Assembly (NCBI GenBank): GCA_013423325.1
Contig: BLJB01000138.1
Span: 1-64,000, forward strand
DNA length: 64,000 bases
Direction: 5' to 3'
Source of the DNA: Usnea hakonensis
Taxonomy: Eukaryota > Ascomycota > Lecanoromycetes > Lecanorales > Parmeliaceae
Part shown: positions 1-12,771 of the stretch, one piece after another
Layout of the letters: each line of letters starts with the position of its first letter
How positions within the stretch are numbered: position 1 is the first letter of the stretch
Notes under the pieces: generated by a model
What the model was told of the DNA's origin: nothing
Database searches by the model: none
The model's input: the letters and a program-made list of their open reading frames with translations, nothing else
Position numbers and translations under genes: made by a program

Positions 1-506
1 TAAAAATATCTACTTTATTAATCTATATAATTAAAAGGATAATTTAGAGTATCCCTACCCCTCTTTCTAACCTCTAAGATATACGCCTCGTTAATATAAT
101 AATATTTATAATAATAGAGGTACTAAAATAATAGCTAATAGAACTACTATAAGCGAAGATTACTAGTATAATTAAAAAGGATATATCTACTATTATTAAG
201 ATAATAGTAAGATATTAACTAAAAAGGATATTAAGTAAGTATAGAAGCTCTATTATTAGCTAGGAATTTAACTCTACTAAATTAGTTTTAATTTAATAAA
301 TTTTTAAATAATACGCTATTTGGCTTACTTTTATAGATCTAGATCTATTCGTACTTATTATAGTAGATTCGTATATAAAGAAGAAAAGACTAAAAATACT
401 TATTTTTTAATAATTTCTTTCTTACCTAATTAGATATATATATAGAAAATATAATTTATTTATTACTTTTTTAAAGTCTATAGATATACCTTTCGAAGAA
501 GGGGGG
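1..506 (+). mobile_element. RIP-degraded 3' part of a Gypsy-like element
   Basis: This stretch has almost no CA or TG dinucleotides while CG persists, which is the footprint of RIP. A block at about 260-420 recurs, with point changes, near 1490-1650, 7390-7550 and 8870-9000, so it belongs to a repeat family. A purine run at 496-506 looks like a polypurine tract next to an LTR start. Stop codons fill every frame and no protein can be read. Assignment to Gypsy rests on the tract-plus-LTR layout and is inference. Confidence 0.6.
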
Positions 507-1649
507 TAATATTATAAATATAATTACTTCTAGGGTCTATAAATAGTAGTAATACTTCGGTTACTATTATTATAATAGATAATAATAGAGATCTAATAGA
601 TCTACTATTTAATAATATATAAAGCCTATATTAATATATAACTACTTCTATTATCTTTTTCTAAGCCGGTCCTTTTATATACTCGTATTATCGAGTACTA
701 TTTAATAAATACCTTACGAATCGATCCTTTTACTAGGCCTATTAATACTACTACTATTATAAGATATACGGCTAGTTCTAGAAGTAAAAAAAGTACTATA
801 TTAAAGTAGTAGGTCTATAATAAATATAATATTATAATTTTTTAGAGTATAAAGTAAAAAGTCTAGAAGCTTATTTAACTAGTAAATAAATTTATTATAG
901 ATTTATTTAATCTATCTAGCTATAAAATTATTTAATATTAATAATAAACGAAGATCCTTTAGAACCGTATAGACTATATTTATTAAAGATAGATAGAAAA
1001 GTAGATAAAAGAAGAGGTAAAAAAATAAGTTAAATAGATTAGAAAAAAATTAGATAAATAATAGAATTAACTATAAATTTTATTTAAGACTCTAAAAGCT
1101 ACTTTATAAGCAAATATATAACTACTAGCTATTTAAATAATTTAGTAATCTACTCTACCTACTTTATATAAGGTACCGAAAAAAGACCTACGACTATAGC
1201 TATTATACTAAGCTACTATAGAGGATAATATAGAGTACGGTAATAATATATTTAATATTAAGACTATTATAAAGAGTATATCTAAAAGTAGAAATACTAT
1301 CTCTTTAATTCTATATCTATATATTATACTATTTTCTAAAAACCTAGCTATATACCTTAGTAATCTACTTTACTAGTATACTATATTTCTCGCCCGGTAC
1401 GGCTTTCTATTCGATTATATTAAATATATAGTAAGTATAGAGGTAATAGATAATAAGAATATATTTAATTAAAAAGGATACCGAGTAAGTACGAAAATAT
1501 ATTATTAGCTAGAAAACTTAGCCCTACTAAAATAATTTCGATTTAGTAATATTTTAAATATTACGCTATTCGACTACTTTTATAGATTTAAGTTATATAG
1601 ATCTATTTTAACAAATTTGCGGCTAGAGAAAAAAGTACTAAAAGTACTT
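507..1649 (+). mobile_element. LTR and internal segment of a RIP-degraded LTR element
   Basis: Directly after the purine tract the sequence opens like the LTRs at 7658 and 10963 (shared first ~30 bases, then divergence), so it is probably a related LTR subfamily. Downstream is lysine/asparagine-rich-looking AT DNA with stops in all frames, perhaps old gag. The segment ends with the left copy of a 13-bp target duplication at 1637-1649, where the inverted LINE begins. The inner LTR border cannot be fixed by eye. Confidence 0.5.
1637..1649. repeat. Left 13-bp target-site duplication of the LINE
   Basis: The bases actaaaagtactt occur here and again at 6926-6938, immediately outside the two ends of the inverted LINE. 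Both copies are identical. The uninterrupted target context is still visible in related repeat copies near 390 and 7540. Confidence 0.75.
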
Positions 1650-4600
1650 GGATTGGATTGGATTAGAATTTATACTCGTATCTATCTAACTATATAAAAG
1701 ATAATTATGGGAAGCTCTATAATAATAGTATAAGGGAAACCTTTATAGTATTATTACTATTAAGATAAAAAACCTTATCGTACTTCTATTTATCTTTACT
1801 ATTTTAAGTCTATATACTATTTTTAATTATTACCGCTTAATACCCTTTATACTTATATTCCTCTATTCTCTTTATATTAATATTTACGCCCCTTAGACTA
1901 CTCTATCCCTATATAACTAGTCTTTTATTAAAGAATACTAGTCTAAAAAGCTAAATTAGATTAATTATCTAATTAATACCCTCGCCCCTTTTAAAATAAT
2001 TAGTATTCTTCGTAAATTACTAGTTTCTATAGATTTTAGAAATACTAATCTAAATTATTTTAACCTTAAATAGAAGATAAAGATATATTTAATATTCTAT
2101 TTTAACTAGCTATATTCGTAGCTAATTATATAGATATTTAGAATTTTATAATAGAAAAGGAACTATATTAGCCCGATCTTCTCTATTTATATCTAGATTA
2201 GAGTAGAGCTTTTAGCTTTTATAAGATTATAGTAAAGTATTCTCTTTATTTTCTAATCTTTAGGACTCTAAGCTAATATTCTCTTATTTTTAAATATATC
2301 TATATAATAGCTTTTCTATAGAGTATATTAAATTATATTATTCTAGCTTTATACTTTTTCTTTTATTATCTCTGTCTCCTTCTTTTCTCTTTTCTCTATA
2401 TTATATTATTTCTACCTTTCTCTAAAAAGGATACTCTTAGTCTATAAGTACTTCTCTATTATAAATATTAATAATATCTTTATCTTATAATTTTATTTCC
2501 TTTAGAGTACTTTATAAATATATATATTTCTAATCTTTATAATCTTATATATACCCTTAAAAGCTTAATAATAGAGGATTACTAGATCTAAAAAGATCTA
2601 TATAGGGGGAATATCTATCTCTATCTCTAATTCCTTAATATTTATTATCTTATATATTTTTAAAATATATTTTAAATACTTATTCTAAATTATTTTTAAC
2701 TATTTTCTTAATATCTTTATTACTTTTTATATACTCTCTAAATTATACTAAATAACTATTATATATATTATTACTAGTCGAATAATAATCTAATATATTA
2801 TATATACTCGATTTAGTATTATTTTCTATATTAAGGCTATTATTATTAATAGCGTAAAATATTAGAATATTATTTTAACTTTTATCTTTTTAAGATAAAG
2901 ACCCTATCTTAGTTTTTTATTTATATATAGATCTAAGATCTATATATTACTTTTTAGCTCTATAATTATTATTTTTAGATTTATTATAACTTTTATATTA
3001 AAGCGTTTTAGTTTTTTAATAAAATAGACTAGCTCGTACTTTTTAAAAGTAAAAATTATTCTATATATTTTTATCTACTTTAAATATACTTTATAAATTA
3101 TTTTAAATATTATATAATTAGTTTCTATACTTTTTCTATATATTAATAAATAGATATTATTAATAAAACCTCTAATTTAGAGATTTAACTTTAGCTTCGA
3201 GTACTCTTTAATAAGCGGTATATTAAAGAATAAAAATAATATAAAGGATATTAAAGATTTCTATAAGATCTTTATTTTTATTAATTCTATTTTACTTATT
3301 TTTTATTTTAATATTATTAATATTACTCTTTCTATAAGAAAGTTTAATATCTAGTTTATTATCTAAAAAGGGATCCCTTTAAATTTAAGATTATAAAGAA
3401 GTTATTTATAGAATATATTATTAAATATCCTTATTATATCTAAAGAAAGTAAGCTAGCTATATATTATTTATTACTACTTTAAATTATATATATTATATT
3501 TATAATTATCTCTAAGGCTATCTTAATAAATTATTCTCTCTATATATCTATTTATTTTAAAAAAAGAAGATTATATTTCTTTATATAATTATTAAATCTT
3601 TTAATTATAACTATTTTTAGGGCTTTTTCTAAAGTACTTAATAGAGTAATTAATTAATATAATTTTAATTTAAAATAATTATCTTTATCTAGTTTATAAA
3701 AGACTATTATATTAATAACTTTAAACTTTCTTAAATAATAATCTAGATTTATATATATTTAGAAGAGCTTAATAAGCTATAGAAGGGCCTTACTAGTAAC
3801 TAACTTTAGAAATCTATTTAATATTCTATCTATTTCTTAGGCCTTATTCTATTTAGGGCAAAAGATAGCTACTTTAACCTCTTTCTTTATTAGTTCTATA
3901 ATTATTTTAATTAGGTCTAGATAGACTATATTCTTAATATTAATAAGATTTATTTATAGGGGGGGTAAAAAGAATATCTTTTAAAATATTTTTATTTTAT
4001 TTTTAAATAATTCTATTAAATCGGCTTCTCTATCTTTAAATATTAAAAATTTAAATAGTAACTTTAGATTTATATTATTTTATCTAGTTTATTTAGCTAG
4101 TCTCTAGATTCTCTTCTATAATTCTTCTACTTTATAGATCTTTTATTTAAAGTTAAATATTTTAGCTCTATTAATTATTTTATTTTAATATTTTAAAGTT
4201 ATATATTATTTCTTTTCTCTCTAGTTTCCTTAATTATACTAATATTTAGTTATAAGGTATTTCGCCTTTTATATAATCTTATTATAATTATAGTCTTAGA
4301 ATAATTAAGCTCTATCTAATAATTTAGTTTAAAGAATAATCTTTTCTACTATCTTTTTTAGGCCTATTATAATATTCTTTAGATATTTATCTATCTTTTT
4401 TTTAGTTTTTAGCTAACTAAAAAATAAAGAGTAGACTAGTTTTTAGATTATAATCTATATAGCTTTTAACTTTACTATTTTCTATATTTTTTTTTTAATA
4501 ATAAGGGCTTTTTCTATTAATAAATTAAGCTCTATATATATTAGAAAGTAGTTAGAGCCTATCTATAGATCTAAATATATTCTATATAATTTTATTATTT

Positions 4601-6925
4601 CTATTAATTTTAATATTATAAAAATAAGATCTATAATATTTTTACTATCTTTTATTTTCTAGATTATAAAGTTTTTAAAAAATATAAATTTTATATCTAT
4701 TTTTATAATTATTTTTAATAGCTTATCTACTTCTCTATAGTAGCTAAACCTCCTATAATTATTCTAGTTTAAATAATAGAGGTTAAAATTTCCTATTATT
4801 ATTTATTCCCTTTATTCCTAGACCTCTTTTTTTAATATTAGAAGGCTTAATAAATTATTAGTAATAATTAGAGATAAATTAAAGTTATATATATTAAAGA
4901 TCTAAATTATCTTTTCTTTAGCGACTTTATCTTTTTTTTTAAATTTTATAATAATAATATAAATATTTTTAAATAAAGATATCTTTTTCTATATATTAAT
5001 ATTAATCCTCTTATTAATATAAAGGTATATCTTTATATCTATTTTATCTTTATATAATAGAAAGAATTCGCTAATTCTAGAGTTATATAATAACTTTATA
5101 TATATATTCTATTAAGGTTTTTAGATCGCTAAGATATTAGTCTATTTTATTTCTAAATTATTAAGTAGTACTATTATTATTTCTAATTTACCTCTTATAT
5201 TATATTATAATATTATTAAAATTTAACTTTCTATTATAAGAAAGTTAGTATCTAGAAGTTCTATTTTTAGATATCTTATATCTAGATCTCCTAGATTTTA
5301 AATAGTTAGATTATCCCTATTAATCTATAGATTTCTATTCTAAATAAGATTTTTAATAATATTTAGCTAGCCTTTTTTATTATAAATTTTTCTAATCTTT
5401 TTATTTTAGAAGCTTTTTTAAATATTCTATAATCTTCTTTTTTATAATTATTTTCTATATTAATTATATCTTATATTCTCTTCTTTCTAGATAAGACTAC
5501 TATAAATTTATTAATAATCCTTAATATTTTAGTAGGCTTTACCCCTTTTAAATTAAAGATTATTATTAGCCTTAATATTAGCTTTTTTATAACCTTTTTA
5601 GTCTTTTACCTCTTTTTTAGATATATTCTCTAATACGCTATATAGCTCTTACTACTATATATCGTATATACTTTATAAATTTTTAAAGCTATTTTATTAT
5701 ATTTTCTAATATTATATTTTTAGTTATACTTAATATATCTAATCTTATTTTTATAATAGATAGCTATATAGTCTTACTTTTAATAATTAAAATATTATAC
5801 TATTCTATATATATAGTATAATATTTTCTTTATTTTCTCTATTTTAACTAGATTTTTTAATATTAATTTAAAGATTATTTTTTCTATAGTAATATTAATA
5901 ATTAGTAATAAATACCTTTTTTTACCCCCTCTTAAAGCCGATCTCCTTATATTTACTATCTACTTCGCCTTTACTATATTAAGATTTAAATATAATCTTT
6001 TATTATCCTTTTATATCTTTCTCTTTATAGCTTTTTTATTTTTTATATCTATTATCTTAATTCTTATTCTATATATTATTATAATATAAATCCTCTTTAC
6101 TATTTTTATAATCTTAAATTTTTTAATAATCTAGATTAGATCTCCCTCTAAAAGCTCTTTCGCTTTCGTATTAATTATTTAGAGTTCTATATCTCTACTT
6201 TTTAATTACTACGCTATTATAATATTTTCTAATATATATTCTATTATTTTAAAAGATATAATAAAGTTTTTATTAATTATTTTTATAATAAATATCTTTT
6301 TTTTTTCCTTCTCTATTTTAATTAGAAATTATTTTATCTATCTAGATTTTTCTATTATTTTTTTTTAAATTTATATTATTAGCCCTCTTTTTAAGTTCTA
6401 TATTAGTAACCCTATAAAGGGGTTACCTTTATTCTAGTATTTCTCTAGAGAGCCCTAGAGGGTTAAAGTACTTACCCTATTATCTATTAAATTTTAGGAT
6501 CTATATATTTCCCTCTATATATAGACTTTAAAATTAATTTACTATTTTTTAATAAAGATCTAAATATCTTCTAAATTCTTAATATATATTTTTTATATAG
6601 TTACGCTTAACTCTCTAAATAATATATTTTTAATAATTTTTAATATAGTAATAGTATTACTCGTTTATTTTTTTCTATTTATTTAGCTTTTTCTAAGATT
6701 CTTTTTATTAATTACCCCTCTTATTAGCTAGTTAGAGATCTAGATTATATATTTTTAATATATTTTTTCTACTACCGCTTTATCTTTTCTACTTTTATCG
6801 TTTACTCTACTCCCCTCTACCCCTACCCTAAATCGCTTACGTACCTCGTACGCCTCGTTGCCGCTATTAACTATGGATTAGAATGATCGTCCTTCCATTA
6901 TCTCCTTATCTACCTCGTAATTCTC
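1650..6925 (-). mobile_element. Full-length Tad-like LINE, inverted, heavily RIPed
   Basis: The element runs on the minus strand. Its 3' end carries a short GGATTG-type tail (CCAATC repeats on its own strand) at 1650-1665. Positions 1650-2210 match, as reverse complement, the 3' end of the LINE copy at 10380-10925, including the segment downstream of reverse transcriptase. It is bordered by 13-bp direct repeats (1637-1649 and 6926-6938), as expected for target-primed insertion, and its 5.28-kb length suits a complete Tad-type element. CA/TG are nearly absent and every frame is full of stops, so it is dead. The TSD and match to copy 2 are seen; the Tad clade is inferred from the reverse-transcriptase style of copy 2. 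Confidence 0.75.
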
Positions 6926-6938
6926 ACTAAAAGTACTT
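6926..6938. repeat. Right 13-bp target-site duplication of the LINE
   Basis: Identical to 1637-1649 and placed at the 5' end of the inverted LINE. Together they define the insertion limits. Confidence 0.75.
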
Positions 6939-7657
6939 ATTTTAGTTAATAACTATATTAAATTAGACCTACTATATATACTTCTATTATTAATATATAT
7001 ACGAATATTCTCCGATACTATTTAGTATTACCCCTAGAGCCTTACTATCATCGATAATAGCCTATATCGAAAGGTATTTAGCCAGATTTCTTTAGAAAAA
7101 GTTTATAATAAGGCTCTATAATTAAGGTTCGATTTAACTTAGTTTGATTTAATAGTATCTAGCTAATAAGAAGCCTTTATTTAGCACTTTTTCCTCTCCG
7201 CTTAGAAATCGAATATTAAATAGTTATCCTATATCGAAATACCTTTTTATTAACTATTTCGTTAATCTATAGCTGAATTAACTTATTTCTAAAGCCCCTA
7301 AATAGTATAATATTATATTAGCGACGATAGGTACTAGTCTTACCTAATTCTATAATATCGCTACTATACTTCTCTACCGATTTCGCTCTAAACGTATTAG
7401 CTAGGAAACTTAGCCCTACTAAAGTAGTTTTAATTCGATATTATTATCTTAGATAATACGCTATTCGGCTTACTTTTATAGATTTAAGTTATATAGATCT
7501 ATTTTAATAAATTGCGGCCGGAGAAGAAAGTACTAAAAGTACTTTATTTTCTTTCTTTTTTTTCTTCCTTTTTTCTTTCTTACCTAATTAATAATATTAT
7601 ATATATAATAGTACTAATTTATTAAGGTATATAGATATATCTTCTAAGGGGGGGGGG
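6939..7657 (+). mobile_element. Continuation of the LTR element interrupted by the LINE
   Basis: The sequence resumes the host repeat; 6939-7270 is matched by a more degraded copy at 9005-9318. A purine tract at 7646-7657 precedes an LTR start. No reading frame survives. CA/TG are slightly more frequent here than in 1-6900, suggesting a milder or later round of RIP. Confidence 0.6.
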
Positions 7658-7844
7658 TAATATTACGAGTATAACTACTTATAGGGTTAAAGGAGACACG
7701 TAACCTTTTTCCTATTCGGGTTTAGCGCCTTAATATCTCTCTATCTATATATCTTTTTTATACCTATATATAGATTTTACCTCCTTATTAATTGAATCCT
7801 CGTTATATACTACTATTAACATATATCTAGTTATAGTTCTAATA
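7658..7844 (+). repeat. LTR (5' LTR of the 7.66-11.15 kb element)
   Basis: About 187 bp, aligned along its length with 10963-11147. Both follow a purine tract, and both share the order of blocks near their middles and ends. The differences are mostly C/T or G/A, as RIP would give. Exact ends are judged by where similarity stops. Confidence 0.65.
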
Positions 7845-9318
7845 GTAGATAAGATATTTTATAGATAACTTAAAAAAGTTTAAATATAAATACTTTATTT
7901 TAATAAATTTATTAAACTAGAAAGCGAGCAAAATAACTTATTTATCTATATAAAAGGTAATATTATCTATTTAAAGTACTATTATAGACGCTAGAGTAAT
8001 ATCTTTATTAATATAGAAGTTATTTATAGAAGCTTAGAAGGCTAGTCTAATAGAGGATTAGATCGATTATTAGTTAGTATTAATAAGGTAGATTTAGTTA
8101 CTAGTAATATAGTAGTAAATTTAGTTAAATAAATTTAATTACCGGGCGTATTATAGTATTAGTAAGTATAGAATAGTACTTACTATATATTAAACCCGGT
8201 ATTACTACTATTAATAAGAATATAATAGTAATAAAGTAAATTATAATAATATAAGTATAAATAGTAAGATAAATTAATTATTCTATCTAAAATTCACTTA
8301 TTTTTATAATTATACTAGTGCGATCCACTAGTATAGTAGTCGTAGTAACTAGATCGTTATTGCCGCAAAATCCATAATATAATTATTTTTAAAATATATT
8401 AATATAATATATAATAAGATCTTATAAAGATTTAAAGAATAAATAATTAGATCTTATAAAGATTTAAAGAATAAATAATTAGATCTTTATAAAATTATTT
8501 AGAAAGTTAATATTATTTATTATCTAGATCTTCTTTATATTTAGTAAATTTATAATATATTTTATTTTTAATATTTTTAAAAGTATCTAGATAATTCTTT
8601 TTTTAAATAGTAAAGATTTCTATTAAAGTTAAAGATTCTACTAAAGAGTAATAAATAGAATATTAATAATATATTAGACTTCTATTATTACTATAGCTAT
8701 TTATAATATAAGATTAAATAGATAAATATTTAAAAAGATAATAAATAATTTTATATAGATAATAATAAATTTAATAATATTAAAAAGATAGTTTAAAAGT
8801 TTTATAAATAATATTTAAAGGCTTCTTATTAATTATTTTCTATTAATAATATTAGATCTAACTAGAAGTTAACTTTATTAAAATAATTTTAATTTAGTAA
8901 TATTTTAGATATCGCGCTATTTAACTATTTTTATAAATTTAATTTATATAGATCTTTTCTAATAAATTATAATTAGAGAAAAAGCTACTAAATATTCTTA
9001 CTTTTTAATATTAATATTAAGTTAAATCTATTATATATATTTTTATTATTAATATATATATAAATACTTTTTAACGCTATTTAATATTATTTCTAGATTA
9101 TTATTATTATTAATAATAGCTAGTATTAAAATTATCTTTTAATATTTAGCTAGATTTCTAAGACTTTATAATTAAGATTTAATTTAATTTAAAAAGATCT
9201 AATTAATAAAAGGTTTTTATTTAATAATTTTATTTCTACTTATAAATTAAATATTAAATAGTTATTTTATATTAAAATATTTTTTTATTAATTACTTTAT
9301 TAATCTATAACTAAATTA
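7845..9318 (+). mobile_element. Internal part of an LTR element, deleted and RIPed
   Basis: AT-rich, stop-filled DNA between the LTR at 7658 and the LINE fragment at 9319. The first 400 bp may be old gag. A short direct duplication (gatcttataaagatttaaag unit) lies around 8420-8485. The last 450 bp repeat 7390-7560 and 6939-7270. No protein motif can be read. Confidence 0.5.
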
Positions 9319-10930
9319 CTTTGGGATCCCACAGGGGTCCCCGGTATCCCCCGTGTTGTTCCTATTCTTCAACGCACCGCTCATCGAAGAGTGCTCGAAG
9401 CTAAAGTTAAACCTCTAAGTCGGAGGCTTTATCGACGACGTCTACCTACTAGTATACGGGAAGAGTACGGAGGCTAACTATACAATACTCAAGATAGCCT
9501 ATAAAGTATACTTAAAGTAGGCGAAAATATACGGGGCGACCTTCGCCCCCAAGAAGTACGAGCTAGTCCACCTTACTAAAAGGCCGAAACGCTTTAATAT
9601 AAAAGCCGTAGTAGACCTAGAAGTAATAGTTATAGAGTCAAAGGGTAGTATACGGGTCCTAGGTCTATATATAGATAGAAAACTAAGGTAGGGTCCCTAC
9701 CTTAAGAAGGTAAAAGCCAAGATAGTATCCTAATATCTCGCGCTATTAATAACGGTAGCCTCGATATAGGGAATAATACTAAACCGAGTACGTACGGTAN
9801 NTTATTCGGCCGGTAATAACGTACGCGGCGGCTATCTAGTATAACCCGGAGGGTACGCGAGGAGCAATAAAGATACTAGGAAGATAGCTAGGGATAACCT
9901 AGAATAAGTACCTAAGATATATCTCGAGAGCGTATAAGGCGATAAATACTAGGGAACTAGAGATAGAGATAGGTATTCCCCCTATATAGGTCTCCTTAGA
10001 CCTAGCGGTCCTCCGTTACTAAGCCCTTAGAGGCGTATACGAGGTCACGAAGATTGGAAACGCACGTATCCGCAGAGTACTCCGGGGAAATAAGGTCGTA
10101 AGGCAAAGGTACTACTAGCGCCTACGATAGAGAAATACTTATAGGCCGAGGGTGCCCTCCCTAGGGAAGGGTAGGAATAATACGACGTAGGGAAAAGANN
10201 GAGACGGAGGTAATAAGGGGAAGAGTACGGGGCTAGGGTAATATAGCCTAGCGTACCCTATAGAAAGGCTACTATACGGGTATACCCGAAGACGAGAGGA
10301 TACTAGCTTAGGGTCCTAAGGACTAGAAAACGAGGAGAGTACTTTACTATAACCTCGCGAAAGCCGAAAGCTCCGCCCTAATCTAGATACAAATAGAGAA
10401 GATCGGGCTAGTATAGTTCCTCTTCCGTCGTAAGATCCCGGGTATCTATATAGCTAGCTACGAATACGGCTAGCCGAAATAGGATACTAAATATATTCTT
10501 ATCTTCTATCCGAGGCTAGGATAATTTAGACTAGTACTTCTAGAATCCGCGGGAACTAGTAATCTACGGAGAATACTAACTACCCTAAAAGGGGCGAGGG
10601 CGTTAACTAGATAGCTAATTTAATTCGGCCTTCTAGACTAGTATTCCTTAGTAAAAGACTAGTTATATAAGGGTAGAGCGGCCTAAGGGACGCTAGTATT
10701 AGTATAAAGGGGGTAGAGGAATACGAGCGTAGGAGGTACCGAGCGATAGTAGTCGAAGGTAGTATATAGACTTAAAATAGTAAAGATAAGTAGGAGTACG
10801 ATAAGGTTTTTTACCCTAATAGTAGTAATACTATAAAGGTTTCCCTTATATCATTGCCATAGAGCTTCCCGTAATTATCTTTCATATAGTTAGATAGACA
10901 CGAGTATGAATTCCAATCCAATCCAAAAAG
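9319..10930 (+). mobile_element. 5'-truncated Tad-like LINE, reverse transcriptase remnant
   Basis: The read-through opens with GIPQGSPVSPVLFLFF followed by GGFIDDVYLL, the classic non-LTR reverse transcriptase motifs with the FIDD catalytic pair. The downstream part is the family's usual C-terminal region. The 3' end is a CCAATCCAATCC tail at about 10915-10926. Several in-frame TAG/TAA stops sit where CAG or TGG would be expected, so it is inactive. The same family is inverted at 1650-6925 but much more heavily mutated there. It is inserted inside the LTR element that ends at 11147. Two NN pairs (9799-9800, 10199-10200) mark unresolved bases. Confidence 0.8.
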
Positions 10931-10962
10931 GCTTATAAATATATCTTTTAAAGGGGGGGGGG

Positions 10963-11147
10963 TAATATTATAAATATAACTACTTATAAGACTAAAGAAG
11001 ATATATAATCTTTTTTCTATTTAGATTTAACGCCTTAATATTACTTTAATCTATATCTTTCTTATATCTATATATAGATTTTATCTTCCTATTAATTAAA
11101 TCCTAGTTATATACTACTATTAACTTAATCTAGTTATAGTTCTAATA
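10963..11147 (+). repeat. LTR (3' LTR of the 7.66-11.15 kb element)
   Basis: Follows a polypurine tract at 10951-10962 and pairs with the LTR at 7658-7844. It is the right limit of the transposon nest. Confidence 0.65.
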
Positions 11148-11936
11148 AGAGTAGTAAGAATAAAGAAGAGAAAAGAATATATTAGTACTATAATATAGTT
11201 ATAATACTTATATTATTAGGAAAAAGAAACTCGTATAGGCCTAAAAGAGTATTATATTAAGTATAAAAAAAAAAGAAAAATATGATATATATACTAAGAA
11301 ATTATATTATTTTAAAATCTAGAAATAATATTCTTTATTTACGATCTTACGGTTCTAGTTTCTAATACCGCTTTTTAACGGTACTTTAGCTAGTTACGGT
11401 ACAGCTATAGTACTACCAAACCTTAGCTTTCCGCTAAGGTAAGGAAAATGATTACCGCTCCCGCGCCGTTACTAAAACCCCATATTAGGCGCGTACAGGG
11501 TCTAACCCCCTTAGAGTACCCCTTGTTGCGGAAATGAATACCTAGGTCAAATTGTGTAACACTATATAAGTACACAGTATCCCACCTCTTTCGTATTACT
11601 GCAAGCGAACAGGAAGTCTATGCATCTAAGGAGACTAGAGCTTTACCTTTGCTATCTTTGCTAGCCTTCCCACATATACCGTTTAAAAGTCTACCGAGGC
11701 CGGATATCTATCCCATCCGTTGAGCGGTTCTGTGCGCTTTAACCGCGCCTCGACTGGCTGCATTCCGTTGGCTCTCACAGCGCTTTTAGAGGCCAAGGGC
11801 GGATGTAGGAAATCCAGCAAGAAGTAGGCTCTGTGACCGTTTTCACCATTTCTGCAACTAAGCCAATCGTAGATTTGCTTTCCGGCCTGATATTTTATTA
11901 TCCTCTTTCATCCTGCGCCCGGCTTTCCAATTCAGT
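11148..11936. other. Transition from repeat DNA to the gene-rich region
   Basis: 11148-11400 is still AT-rich with few CA/TG; from about 11450 CA and TG return to normal, so the RIP boundary lies here. No gene is seen. 11700-11936 presumably holds the Rac promoter and 5' leader. Confidence 0.5.
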
Positions 11937-12771
11937 ATGGCCTCAGTGCCAAGTACCCAGTCTTTGAAGGTATTCTCGACATACTGCCGCTGCCCTTGGC
12001 TCAGACGCTGACAAGAGTATCTTACGTAGTGCGTTGTAACTGGTGATGGCGCTGTAGGAAAGGTCGCTGATATCGCATCGACAATGGCGTGACCCAATCC
12101 CGCTAATCAGTCCGGTGCAGACCTGCCTTCTCATATCGTATACCACCAATGCCTTTCCCGGAGAATATATACCTACAGTGTTAGGAGTGCTCCGCAGATA
12201 GTGCATTGGGCTTTGGCTGACTCCCGAAATAGTTTTGACAATTATTCTGCAAGTGTGATGGTAGATGGCAAGCCTATAAGTTTAGGACTATGGGATACAG
12301 CCGGACAAGAAGATTACGACCGACTTCGGCCACTGTCATATCCACAAACCGACGTCTTCCTCATATGCTTTTCCATCGTGAGCCCACCATCTTTTGATAA
12401 TGTCAAAGCGAAGTGGTTCCCAGAAATCGAACACCATGCTCCAAATGTGCCTATCATATTAGTTGGTACTAAGCTGGATTTGAGGGAAGACAAGGGCACA
12501 ATGGATGCGCTGCGCTCGAAACGAATGGAGACAGTATCATATGAACAAGCGTTAGCAGTGTCCAAGGAGATTCGGGCTCACAAGTATCTGGAATGTTCAG
12601 CCTTGACACAAAGAAATCTGAAGAGCGTATTCGATGAAGCCATTAGGTGCGTTCATTCTAGTGGATTACTAAAGAATCTGCCAGATGCTGAATGTGACTA
12701 GAGCTGTCCTGAATCCTCGCCCCATTGGGAAACCTAAGAAGGAGAGGGGGACCAAATGCATGATTTTGTAA
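11937..12771 (+). CDS. rac1: Rac-type Rho-family small GTPase
   Basis: A molecular switch that in fungi steers polarised growth, actin and NADPH oxidase at the plasma membrane. Five exons join in frame: 11937-11969, 12030-12062, 12121-12179, 12233-12646 and 12702-12771, giving 202 aa. The P-loop GDGAVGKT sits at residues 16-23, switch I is FPGEYIPTVFDNYSAS, switch II is WDTAGQEDYDRLRPLSYP, and the guanine motifs GTKLDL and ECSAL are present. The product ends with a basic stretch and the CaaX box CMIL, so it should be prenylated. All introns are 53-60 bp with GT/AG ends. Rac is preferred over Cdc42 because of the KPISLGLWDTAG segment and the EAIRAVLNPRP tail. It lies less than 1 kb from the RIPed block yet shows no damage. 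Confidence 0.95.

Noticed and set aside
12201..12701. An N-terminally truncated Rac pseudogene
   Set aside because: Upstream and downstream exons with good splice sites complete the P-loop and the CaaX box; the gene is intact.
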